In this document: positions 54,879-64,000 of the stretch, piece after piece
How the letters are laid out: every line of letters starts with the position of its first letter
Numbering within the stretch: the stretch's first letter is position 1
NCBI GenBank assembly: GCA_029204225.1
Contig: CM055102.1
Coordinates: forward strand, 43,404,744 to 43,468,743
Direction: 5' to 3'
DNA from: Diphasiastrum complanatum
Taxonomy: Eukaryota; Streptophyta; Lycopodiopsida; Lycopodiales; Lycopodiaceae
Length of the DNA: 64,000 nucleotides
Position numbers and translations under genes: made by a program
The notes under the pieces: model-generated
The model's database searches: none
The model's input: only the letters and a program-made list of their open reading frames with translations
Told to the model about the DNA's origin: nothing

Positions 54879-56867
54879 TTATTGGGGACTTTTATTGGCT
54901 TCACGACGAATCTTTATCAAATGATACTGCACCTTCTCCATAAAATTGAGTTGAACAGTGTTAAAATCCAAATTATGTGGCAAAAAACAACGATGAGCTC
55001 TGGCAATCCACTTTGAAGTTGTCCGGGACGTGAAGCGAGATTCCCAGGAGCCTCCCATCATTGCTGCACGAAAATATAGTCGAGCAACCGGCAGCTGGTC
55101 CTTGATATTCTCTGAGACCATTGGCTTATTTGGATCGAATGCCAAAGGAAAAAGACAATCATCCCATCTCGTTGTCACTGATGCCAACAGAGTCAAGTCT
55201 TTCGCAAAGAGTGTCGATTGTCGCACTGTCGGATCAGGAGAGTGTATATACTCCCGCTGGTATGCTTGTAAGGTCCAGTGGAAATCCACTGATATTGTCC
55301 AACTAAAAGATTGATGGATCCATATCCATTGGCAATCCCAAATCCTTCCACCTATTTCTTTGCGACATCGGTACATAATATGAATCTACCCGCAATTGGC
55401 GAGGGCTGGCCACATAACTCTTGATAGATTCCGTAGTTTTCTCAAAAATGGTAACTCTCCAAGCCAGCAGCTCTCCCAATTCTTTGTCGGCCTCTATCTC
55501 AGATGTCTTAAATTTAAGGACCCAACAACCACGCAAAAACTCATGCAGATGTTGCGCTAAAAAACTCTGAATCTGGTCCTCAACACTGATTGGCCTTCTG
55601 AATAATGGTGTGGTGCTTGATGAATATGGACCCGCTTGCACTGCCTGTGGAATTGGCTGTTGTTGGTGTGGCTCCAGCTTGAGGTTGCTGGTGTAGCGGA
55701 CATGAATCTTCAACATCAACAGTAGTATCATGGAATTGTTCGAATCCTCTTCCAAGGGATTGGAGTTCAAAGGGCGCAGAGCTCTAGGGCATTTCAAAAA
55801 CTTCGGAGGCCCCAAGGGGGTCGAAATCATCGAACATATCCATGAAATATTGCGTATTTGGGAAAATAGCTTCTGTGTGTGGGGGTGAGGCGGCCTGGGC
55901 AGCTATGATGGGAATGGTAGCCCCAATGGTCACAGGCTGTCCTTGATTGGAAGTAGAGGTGAGGGAAGCATCACAGACGGGGGGAATAGGAAGTTCAGTG
56001 CGAATAGCAGTAGGGGGTGGAAGCGCAGCTGACAATGTATGCCTAGTACGACGTCGTGACGTGGAAGACGAGTCAGGAATGATGATCTCGCTGCGTGGAC
56101 GACGTCGACTATGTGAACTGGTGAGATGACTCGGCCAATGCTTCTTCATAAATCGAAAGCATAGAATCCTGGCGAAACCCATGGATTTTGTTTTCAAGGT
56201 GTGAGGCCGCTAGGAGAGATAACAAGGAGCCAGCCACAAACTGCTGCTTGGTACTGCTCTTAATGGCTCGTTTGAGCTCACCAGAAACAATCTTGAACCA
56301 GTTATATGGTTCGAGAGGGGCCTTGGCTATCTTGACATATGACTTAACTATCCTATGTAAGATATGTAAAGTAATGCGGTCTCTCCTGAGGTTGCCAACC
56401 ATCAAGAAATTACTAAGGAGCTGGGCAGCAGAGTGTATGGCAGACTCAGTAATGGCATCTAGGAGGTAGTCGTCATTGGTCCAATGCAAATCATTTGTAA
56501 GGTCCATGTAAGGCTTAATAGCCTTTTTGGCCTACTTGTGGTTTGGTGAGGCTTGGGTACCAGACGCTATGCCTATGGCAACAAGGGCGGCCTCAGTCAT
56601 GCGCACCTTGTGTGTGGCTCCTTGGAAGGTGATGTAAAACTTGGATTTGTCCTCCTTCCACATACTGAAGGCAAGAGTGATAAAATCCATATTGATTCTC
56701 CCTGAGAAGGCTCTCTTATGAGCACCCATTGCAGTAAGCAGAGGCTCCGCAAGGGTCATCCACTGAGTGACCATGCTTGTGCTAGGAAGTATCATGATAT
56801 CCGTTCCAGATGGGACATTACAATGGATAGTATAACGAGGCGACTGGGATGCATCTGTGGAAGACAT
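54879..56867 (-). pseudogene. Extra ORF between integrase and 3' LTR (unknown function)
   Basis: I do not recognise this with certainty. Pieces in order: MSSTDASQSPRYTIHCNVPS (start at 56867), RINMDFITLAFSMWKEDKSK, TEAALVAIGIASGT, one in-frame stop at 56532, HRIVKSYVKIAKAPLEPYNW, QQFVAGSLLSLLAASHL, then a frameshift into an S/P/T-rich linker (56197-55784), then frame changes into SVEDQIQSFLAQHLHEFLRG, SIKSYVASPRQLRVDSYYVP and SVDFHWTLQAYQREYIHSPD, ending IKIRREANKSPQ at 54879. The N-terminal half resembles from memory the putative plant transposon protein family. No signal peptide or membrane segment was seen, so an envelope role is not supported. The C-terminal half is shared with 62820-63640. 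Confidence 0.65.
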
Positions 56868-57002
56868 GATGATCAGAAATGAAAAGTAAGACATGCGAGT
56901 GTATAACAGAAAACAATTCAGAAAGTTTGGAAGACTTTGGTTGCTGGAAAAATTGGCAAGAGCTTCACTAGCACAAGTGAGGAATGAATCGAATTCAGCC
57001 AA

Positions 57003-57662
57003 CTTATAGGTGAATTTGGAGGGTCCATTACACTGAATACTAGTCTGGTTGATCAGTTATGAACAAAAATTTGCAGGCATGTAGAGTACTATGAAAATAG
57101 GCTATAAAAATCTCGGCGAAGGTTTCTGAGGCCCTGAACCTATCCAGCGAACGTTTTCCAGGGATGGCAAAGGATGAACCTTCGCCCAAGAGGGTCCTTC
57201 GCCCAAGTACTGTCATGAATGCAATTTTTCAAGATTTGAAGCTACGGCCAACCTGATTTTGACATTTTAAGACCATCTAGCATGCCAGTGAAGGTTCTTA
57301 AGGAGAGTAAGGTGCTCGGCGAAAGTTCCCAAAATGGCATATTGTTGATCATTCGCCTGACTCAAAAAAGTACTGTTTCTGGAAAAGAACCTTCACCCAA
57401 TTCAATATAGATATATCTGAATTGGATGTACAGTCTGAAAGCTCACTGAAGGTTTTTGATACTGTATAGGTCACATATGACCGAAACAGTGATTTTATAA
57501 GTCATTTTTCATCGAAAATACTGTCCTTCCGTTTTCCATGCTGATGACTTTTCTGACTTCTGCTCATCAGCCTTTTCTCATTTTTTTTTTAAAACAAAAT
57601 TTAACAATTAAATATTGAAAAAAAAAATTGAAAAACAAAAAAAAAATGAAAAATTAATTAGA
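57003..57662. other. Non-coding spacer between integrase and extra ORF
   Basis: No frame with known motifs. CCTTCGCCCAAG-type words recur near 57180-57210 and the part next to integrase is A-rich on the plus strand (57580-57660). Confidence 0.5.
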
Positions 57663-58725
57663 TCATGCTTGCTGAACTGGCGGAGCCGGCTGCCAAAACT
57701 TGCGTAATCGGTTGTCAGTTACCGGAGTATCAAATCGTTTTTCGTCCAAGTGTTCAAGAATTACCGTGCCATAGTTTAGGATTTCCTTTACTTTATATAG
57801 GCCTTCACTGATAAACTTCAATTTCCCTTGATCAGCTTGGTTTTGTACATCAGTGCAAGATCTTCTGCTTTCAGATCCTCTTTGTGCAATCGACGATCGT
57901 GCCATGCCTTTCGACGGGCTTCCTCTACTGCTTATGCATGAACTGCCATCAATCGTGTTTCACATAATTTGTGCAACGCTTCATGACGGGGTTGTAAAGA
58001 CTTATTATCATTTAATCGTTCTGTTGTCCTATGCGTAAAGATGGGATTTCAATTGGCATGACAACATCTTGACCATAAACCAGTTGAAAGAATGTTTGAT
58101 TTGTACTATTTTTGTAAGCGGTCCTGAATGCCCATAATGCTGCATACAATTTATGCTCCCAATCAGACCAACTTGCTTCAACTGTCTTTGTCATAATAGT
58201 GCAGAGAATTTTATTGGAAGATTCAGCTTGGCCATTTCCTCTGGGATTGTAGGGAGTACTAAATCAGTGTATAACAAAAAAATCTTCCAATAAATACTTT
58301 ATTGTTTGATTAACAAAGTGTGTACCCCGATCACTGATAATCTCGATCGGACATCCAAATTGATAATGATATTTCATAGAGAAACTTGGCCGTAGATTTT
58401 GCATCAGCAACTTTGATAGCTTTTGCTTCAACCCACTTGGTCATATAATCAGTTGCTACGATAATGTATCGGGCCTGAGATCCTTGCACGACAGGATGAA
58501 TAGGACCAACATAATCCAATCCCCATTTTTCAAACAATGCTTGTGATAAAACCAGATGCAAGGGTTCATAGTTCTGTCTAGTAGGCCGTCGTGCTCGCTG
58601 GCAAACATCACATGTCTGAATATAATTTTCTGTGTCCTTATGAAGCATAGGCCACCAACAACCTGATTACAAAAGTTTGCAAACAATAATATCTGTAGAG
58701 AAGTGTCGTCCGCCCATGCCATCAT
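57663..58725 (-). pseudogene. gypsy integrase, frameshifted
   Basis: The zinc domain has HDGMGGRH and C-DV-C. The core reads EKWGLDYVGPIHP, YIIVATDYMTKWVEAKAIKV, then in a shifted frame EIISDRGTHF and NPRGNGQAESSNK, so D, D and E are all visible. It continues SWSDWEHKLYAALWAFRTAY and VYGQDVVMPIE. The C-terminal part (57905-57663) has GLYKVKEILNYGTVILEHLD. There are at least three frame changes. No chromodomain follows. Confidence 0.85.
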
Positions 58726-59019
58726 GTGAAAACATGATTAAATATGGTATTTCATGCGGTAAAACACATTTACGTAGAATATTGTTTAATTCACGACGAT
58801 ATAATTGTCCTGCAATCAATTGATAAGGTTGAGCCTTATGAATCAATTGGCTCTTCTGTACTTTTGTCAAAGAGTCATTCGGTTGTCCTACCATCAGGCA
58901 CTCAACAATATCTGCTGCCCACTCAGGTACTGCTTCTACATAGAACAATGCAGCATCTAGTAGTTCATCATCCACTTCAGTATTAACTGGTGCAGATACA
59001 ATTCGCGAAACGTGATTGG

Positions 59020-59328
59020 CTAGATAATGTTGCTTCTCCTTTCGAACCACAATTGAAAGTCAAATTCAGTCAAAAACAGTAACCGTCTTGCAATACATCC
59101 AGTATTGCACGTCTTGTTTACCAAGTAAAGTAATGGCTGGTGATTCGTATAAAAGTAGTGACGAAATTTTTGAATAAAAAAAATCATGGCTAACGTTTCA
59201 CGTTTTGTTGATGAATAGTTCTTCTCCGGATCTGTAAGCTGTATGCTTGCAAATCGTATAGGATAGTCTTTCTTATAATCACATGGCTGCGTCAAAACTG
59301 ATCCAATGGCATATTTTGAGGCATCCAT
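59020..59328 (-). pseudogene. gypsy RNase H
   Basis: MDASKYAIGSVLTQPCDY carries the first acid. YSSTKRETLAMIFFIQKFRH has the conserved E. TNHQPLLYLVNK follows. The frame ends after ARRLLFLTEFDFQLWFE and continues in another phase toward integrase. Confidence 0.85.
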
Positions 59329-59394
59329 GTGAACATGAAATTCAACCGTCCAATCTGGAGAACGCAGTATTGATGCTGAAGTTAATGTTTTTTT

Positions 59395-60544
59395 TTATTT
59401 TTCAAAGGCTTCTAACGCCTCTATTGTCCAAATAGGAACAATAGTCAGTTTGTATATAGGTTGTGCTAAATCAGCAAAGAAGATAATAAAAATTTGATAG
59501 TAGTTCGCATGACCCATAAACACATAAACTCCACGAATTGTTGTTGGTGGTGGCAATTCCACAATAACCTTGATTTTAGAATAATCTGTGGCAATGCCAT
59601 GTCTTGATATCACATGCCCAAGCACAACTCCGTGGGAAACCCATATCTGACATTTTTTCGGATTTAGAGAAATTCAATACTTGCGACATCTTTCAAATAC
59701 TTTCTCCAGTCGATCTAGGTGGTCTGTATCTGTACTATTATAGACTCCCAGGTCATCCAAGTAAATTTTAAGAAATTTTTGTAGATAATCTTTAAAAGCA
59801 AACTGCATTACTCTTTGGAACAAGCTTGGTGCATTACAGAGTCCAAACAACATTACTTTGTAAGCATAGGTGCCCCATTCTGTTGCAAAAGCTGTTTTGT
59901 AGCGATCTGTAGGTGCAATCTTAACCTGGTTGTAGCCACTAAATCCATCCAAGAAACTATAAGCTTTTGCTCCAGCAAGGCGATCTAAAATGCCTTCAGT
60001 AAAAGGTAATGGAAAGTGATCCTTCCACGTCACTTTGTTCAAAGCCTTGAGATTCACACAAATTCTCAATTTTTTGATTCTTCTTAGGAACAATGACAAT
60101 CGGTGAAACCCATTCGGTATGCTCGATCTCATAAATGAAATCGACGTCAAGCAGTCTCTGAAGCTCTTTTTTTATCAGATCCGCAACATTAGGATTACAG
60201 CGATAGAACTTTGTAACCTTTGAAACTACATCAGGTACTAAATGTATGATATGTTCAATAACTGACATAAGAATACCTTTCAGATCTTGATAAGTCCATG
60301 CAAAGCAATCTTGATACTTAATAAGTAACATTCGGAGTGCTTGATATTGTTCAGGATTAAGTTGTGATCCAACTTGGACAATCTTTTTTGGTTCTTTCGG
60401 TTTAGCAAGATTCATTGGCTGTGTCCTTGCTGGGCCATCATAAACATCTTTCGATTCTGACACCTGTTCTTTGGATTCAAGATGTGCTTTAGGTAACATG
60501 ATAACCACATCATCCAGTGTATAATGTTTAAAATGTTCAGGCAT
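59395..60544 (-). pseudogene. gypsy reverse transcriptase, frameshifted
   Basis: The N-terminal part (60544-59996) has KYQDCFAWTYQDLKGI and WVSPIVIVPKKN. Then ICVNLKALNKVTWKDHFPLP, SFLDGFSGYNQVKIAPTDRY, LFGLCNAPSLFQRVMQFAF and the catalytic IYLDDLGVY. LGHVISRHGIATDYSKIKVI and FMGHANYYQIFI end the thumb region. Catalytic aspartates are kept. A frameshift near 60070 and another near 59660 split it. Confidence 0.87.
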
Positions 60545-60598
60545 ATCATGCTGGACTACCTCTGCCTGTTATTTGTCGAAAGGACTTGTCTTGGATCT

Positions 60599-60958
60599 TC
60601 ACTTGGCCTTCTTAGCAAGAATTGATCGTGGAGGTGATGACTTCCAAGACAATGATGTCTTGCTAGAATTCTGACTTGTAGAATCATCCGTGACTTTCCC
60701 TTTGTCTTTATCCAGTAAGGGTGGCACATTCTTTGAATCAATCTTTTGAGGAGGATATTCCCATTTCAGGACCGTAATATAATGTTGTTTGGCTTGTTTC
60801 TTCGTCATTGACCCTGTGATCCTGTCTTCCTTTAAAATAACCGCTTTGGGCAATTTTATTGCTGGTTCATCAGGAACATTACGCACTCCAAATCTGGTCG
60901 GATCCATATGATCTAGAATCTGCTCATCAGTAAGTTCTGCATTGTCATCATAAGTCAA
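60599..60958 (-). pseudogene. gypsy pol linker between protease and RT
   Basis: A 119-codon frame, acidic then lysine/serine rich (DEQILDHMDPTRFGVRNVP, then KKQAKQHYITVLKWEYPPQK). Such low-conservation linkers precede RT in this type of element. Identity rests on position. Confidence 0.55.
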
Positions 60959-61143
60959 GGCATGACTCGCAGGAATGAGGTCATCTTCAATCGGATCTGG
61001 TATAGGTTTCGTTCATATCCAAGCTACATTCAGCACATTCAATGGAAAAGTGATCGGTGTATCAAAGGTTCAATCCAATATTGAAATCTCGTTCAAACAT
61101 GACTGATTATCTTATTGACACATATATCTTGTTGTACAATCAA

Positions 61144-61617
61144 TCATTGCAAGAGCTTCATTCCAGTTGATAGTATCCATTTGAGAATTGTAATAAACTC
61201 CCAATTTTTCTCTGGTCGGTCACAAGTATGGTCTGTTGTTGATGAATCATCATCCTCTTTTTGAACCACTGGTTTGATAGTCCAAGTTGAAGGATCAACT
61301 TTGACTGCACGTTCACGGTTTTCAAAAGTAATTTTTCCAGTATCCCAGTTATGAACTACTTGCGCAACTCGTAACCATGGACGTCCCAATAGGACTCGAT
61401 AGACATTTGGTGCTTCTGGTAAGTCCATTACTACGAAAGTAATGACGAATTGTACTCCCGCAATTCTGACAGGTATATCTTCAACCATTCCTCGCAGACG
61501 AACTGTCATTTGATCAATTAGCTTAATGACAAAAGTCACAGGCTTGATCTTTGTAAGGCCCCATTTTGCACATAGCCTTGTAGAAATCAGGTTAACTCCT
61601 GAACCGCCATCTATCAC
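61144..61617 (-). pseudogene. gypsy aspartic protease
   Basis: MIDGGSGVNLISTRLC contains the active-site loop in the form DGGSG, as commonly seen in this lineage. VYRVLLGRPWLRVAQVVHNW is the second block. It is open over 157 codons. Upstream (61790-61680) short gag-like sequence precedes it and is cut by the inserted LTR. Confidence 0.8.
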
Positions 61618-61790
61618 GGCTGCTTCCTTAGAAAATTGTCTATGCTGTATCGGTAGGGTGATATTTTTTTGTTAACTTTCCCAAGCTGCTCCAACATGGA
61701 GTACTTCATTAGATTCTTCAAATCTAGCACAAAAAAGTGGCTCCTGATGGACTTCTGGTTCTGCTTGAGCTAACTTTTGCGCTAAGACTT

Positions 61791-62480
61791 TGTTGGAGGG
61801 TTTGCGGATCCCAAGGCAACCCTAACCCTAGTTAATAAGTGAGAGGAATTTGGCACCCTGCGTGTGTAAGTCCAACCCAATGATCACATAGTTATTTGAT
61901 TAATTAGAATGTTAATAAAAGGACTTTAGACCTTTTTGCGGGACTTTTAATGTCGCAGGGCCTAATTGTCAAGTTAGTGAATAAAGTTGGGTTTCCCTCC
62001 AATTTTGATGGTTCCCACACTTTTTTAAATTTGAATAAAAAGAGAGGCAAGACTGGACCAATAGGATTCAGAGGCCAGGGTCCTTCTCTATAATATAAAA
62101 GGGGACCAACTCGAGTTGCTCCTCATGTTCATTTTCTCATTTCAATAAAGCAGATTGGTTCTCTTTAGAAATGGATTGATGAATGTCCTTGCTCTTCCTT
62201 TCTTTGTCTCCATTTCTCATGCTTTCTTTGGTATTTGCTAATTGTTGGATTTGATCATTATTGGGATTGCTATTTCTTATGCTTTTTGTGAGAGAGAAAG
62301 GGAGAGAGAAAAGAGTAAGTTTCTATCATTCTTGTGGATTTAGGGTGAATGGAAGTAGGGTTAATGGATGTAGTGTTAATGCTTAGTGTTAATGGATGTT
62401 AGTGTTAGATCCTCCATTCATGTTGAAATCTGAACTATACTATCGCTCTCATGGGAACGAACCTCCGCGTGATCTTAAGA
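61791..62480 (+). repeat. 5' LTR of the pol-less element
   Basis: Starts TGTTGGAGGGTTTGCGG and follows the family sequence until CCTCCGCGTGAT; the last 60 or so bases seen in the solo LTR are missing. A primer-site-like GATATCAGAG is at about 62495-62505. Confidence 0.85.
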
Positions 62481-62560
62481 TCCATTTGGATCTAAGATAT
62501 CAGAGAAAATAACAAAAATCGGTCAAATCTGTCAAAATTGGTCAAAAAGAGGCAAAAAGG

Positions 62561-62932
62561 GTGGAAACATACAAAGTGGCCCTTCAGGGATTCCAAGGCC
62601 GCTTTGACAGGTTCAAAGGAGCAGCTTCAACCAAGTTGGAAAAGGCAAAAGAGACCATCAACGCCTATGAAAAAGCCGTCGTTCAAGTGTTGGAAGCCGG
62701 ACCACAAATCCCCGTCCCGGTCATGCCGCAATTCTCCCCTTCGTGCCAAGAAGCTGTACAGATGGATACAAGGGTTGATTCGAGCATGGAACAGGGGGGA
62801 GCTCTAGATCTAGCAGATCAACCATATACCGGCAGTACAAGCCGGTCCATCCTCATCAAGGACATGCCATTTATTCAGAAGGCCCATCAGCGTCGAGGAC
62901 CAGATCCAGACCTTCTTAAAGGAGCATCCACA
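62561..62932 (+). CDS. Coiled-coil-like ORF of the pol-less element
   Basis: This open frame of about 124 codons reads METYKVALQGFQGRFDRFKG, then AASTKLEKAKETINAYEKAV and VQVLEAGPQIPVPVMPQF. The KLEKAKETINAYEKAVVQVL stretch is strongly helical with a heptad-like pattern. I found no clear counterpart in the longer ORF at 54879-56867. It may be the true N-terminus of the element protein or a remnant of gag. Confidence 0.4.
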
Positions 62933-63640
62933 TGAGTCCTCGCGTGGTGGATGTGTTCTCAAATTTAAGACCTCCGAGATCGAGGCTGGCAAAGAATTGG
63001 ACAAAATACCTGCACTGGGAGAGCAGCCGGCATGGAGAATCACGGTGTTTGAGAAAACTCTAGAATCAATTAGGAGTTACATCGCCAGCCCTCGCCAGTT
63101 GCAGGTAGATCCTTATTACGTGCCAATGCCGCGAAGACAAAAATGGAAAGATTTGGGATTGGCTATGGATAAAATCACCATCCATACTCCCAATTGGCCA
63201 ATCATCCACCAGTCTTACAGTTGGAATATTTCAGTGGATTTTCACCTGGCCTTGCAGGCATATCAGAGAGAGTATGTCCACTCTCCGGATCCAACAGTGC
63301 GACAATTGGCAATGTTTGCAAAAGATCTAACTCAGTTGGCGTCAGTGGCAACCAAATGGGACGATTGCCTTCCTACCCTGGCATTTGATCAAAATAAGCC
63401 GATGGCCTCAGAGCAAATCAAAGATCAACTACCGATTGCTCGACTGTATTTCCGTGCGGCTATGATGGGAGGCTCTTGAGAATACCGCTTCACCTCATGG
63501 ACAACTTCCAAGTGGATTGCCGGAGCCCACCATTGTTTCTTGTCGCATAATTTGGATTCAATATTGCACGTCTTGACTTTATGGAGAAGGTGCAGTATCA
63601 TTTAATTAAGATTCGGCGTGAAGCCAATAAAAGTCCCCAA
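62820..63640 (+). pseudogene. C-terminal half of the extra ORF, second copy
   Basis: From QAGPSSSS in one frame it reads ISVEDQIQTFLKEHPHESSR, CVLKFKTSEIEAGKELDKIP, SIRSYIASPRQLQVDPYYVP and SVDFHLALQAYQREYVHSPD, to RLYFRAAMMGGS and a stop at 63477. After the stop the match resumes in frame as RFTSWTTSKWIAGAHH. It is collinear with 55720-54879 on the minus strand at about 75-80 percent residue identity by eye. It ends just before the polypurine tract. Confidence 0.8.
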
Positions 63641-63674
63641 TAACTGCATATTGCAGGTGTCGTGGGACCGCCAC

Positions 63675-63693
63675 CAGTTTTGGTGGGGGATAC
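63675..63693 (+). promoter_or_regulatory. Polypurine tract of the pol-less element
   Basis: CAGTTTTGGTGGGGGATAC adjoins the LTR at 63694 and matches the tract at 54829-54845. Confidence 0.85.
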
Positions 63694-64000
63694 TATTGGA
63701 GGGTTTGGGATCCCAAGACAACCCTAACCCTAGTTAATAATTGAGAGGGATTTGGCACCCTACGTGTGTAAGTCCAACCCAATGATCATATAGTTATTTG
63801 ATTAATTAGAATGTTAATAAAAGGACTTTAGGCCTTTTTGCGGGACTTTTAATGTCGCAGGGCCTAATTGTCAAGTTAGTGAATAAAGTTGGGTTTCCCT
63901 CCAATTTTGATGGTTCCCACACTTTTTTGAATTTGAATAAAAAGAGAGGCAAGACTGAACCAATAGGATTTAGAGGCCAGGGTCCTCCTCTCTACTATAA
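63694..64000 (+). repeat. 3' LTR of the pol-less element, cut by window end
   Basis: Begins TATTGGAGGGTTTGGG (TA instead of TG) and follows the family sequence to the edge. Confidence 0.9.

Larger units (their letters stand above)
61791..64000 (+). mobile_element. Pol-less LTR element of the same family, nested, cut by window end
   Basis: 5' LTR 61791 to about 62480, internal region about 1.2 kb, polypurine tract 63675-63693 and 3' LTR from 63694 to the edge. It lacks gag-pol entirely. The overlapping parts of the two LTRs (about 305 bases) differ at roughly fifteen positions by eye. It is inserted in the gag-protease region of the antisense gypsy; the left flank is GACTT, and the matching flank should lie outside the window. 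Confidence 0.88.

Noticed and set aside
54879-56867. Envelope gene of a plant retrovirus-like element
   Set aside because: Right position, but no signal peptide, transmembrane segment or cleavage site was seen.

Overview
The window comes from a land-plant nuclear genome with large TE-filled introns. The evidence is Ty3/gypsy chromoviruses with a chromodomain, several Ty1/copia elements, a DUF659-type hAT transposase with introns, initiator-tRNA-Met-type primer sites, TTTAGGG telomere-like runs, and one plant-style split gene. The species cannot be told from the sequence. Almost all recognisable coding sequence is mobile-element debris. One host gene can be supported.

Layout. 1-1371 is a gag-protease remnant of a gypsy element. 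2529 to about 7570 is a chromovirus in sense orientation (gag, protease, RT-RNase H, integrase, chromodomain, polypurine tract, 3' LTR), broken by several stops and frameshifts. 7600-7906 is a LINE reverse-transcriptase scrap. 7925-11380 is a multi-exon hAT transposon. A second, internally deleted hAT copy faces it tail to tail at 12816-13980; between and inside them lie a foldback MITE and oppositely oriented 112-bp tandem repeats.

16921-27203 (minus strand) is the 5' half of a SurE-family phosphatase/nucleotidase gene. Four exons join in frame with GT-AG introns and carry all the metal-binding residues expected of the half seen. Intron 1 is 7.3 kb and contains a hAT fragment and a deleted copia element. 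Exons after residue 179 were not found.

28371-34189 holds no recognisable gene. 34190-53970 is a copia-rich stretch: one sense copia head, a gag-protease-only copia with both LTRs (36646-39218), a chromovirus gag (39738-40538), a pair of inverted 400-bp repeats each with a long GA tract, and an antisense copia head (gag and protease, LTR at 52515-53169). 53989 to beyond 61790 is an antisense gypsy element of a different lineage. It has a roughly 2-kb extra ORF between integrase and the 3' LTR. At 61791 a short element of the same LTR family has inserted into it; this one lacks pol but keeps the C-terminal half of the extra ORF, and its 3' LTR runs off the window. A solo LTR of that family with a perfect 5-bp target duplication sits at 35532-36276.

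The most promising items are the extra ORF of the antisense gypsy family and its retention in the pol-less derivative, the tail-to-tail hAT pair (a possible hairpin RNA source), the SurE gene with transposon-laden introns, and the repeated growth of GA/TC tracts inside LTRs and other repeats.
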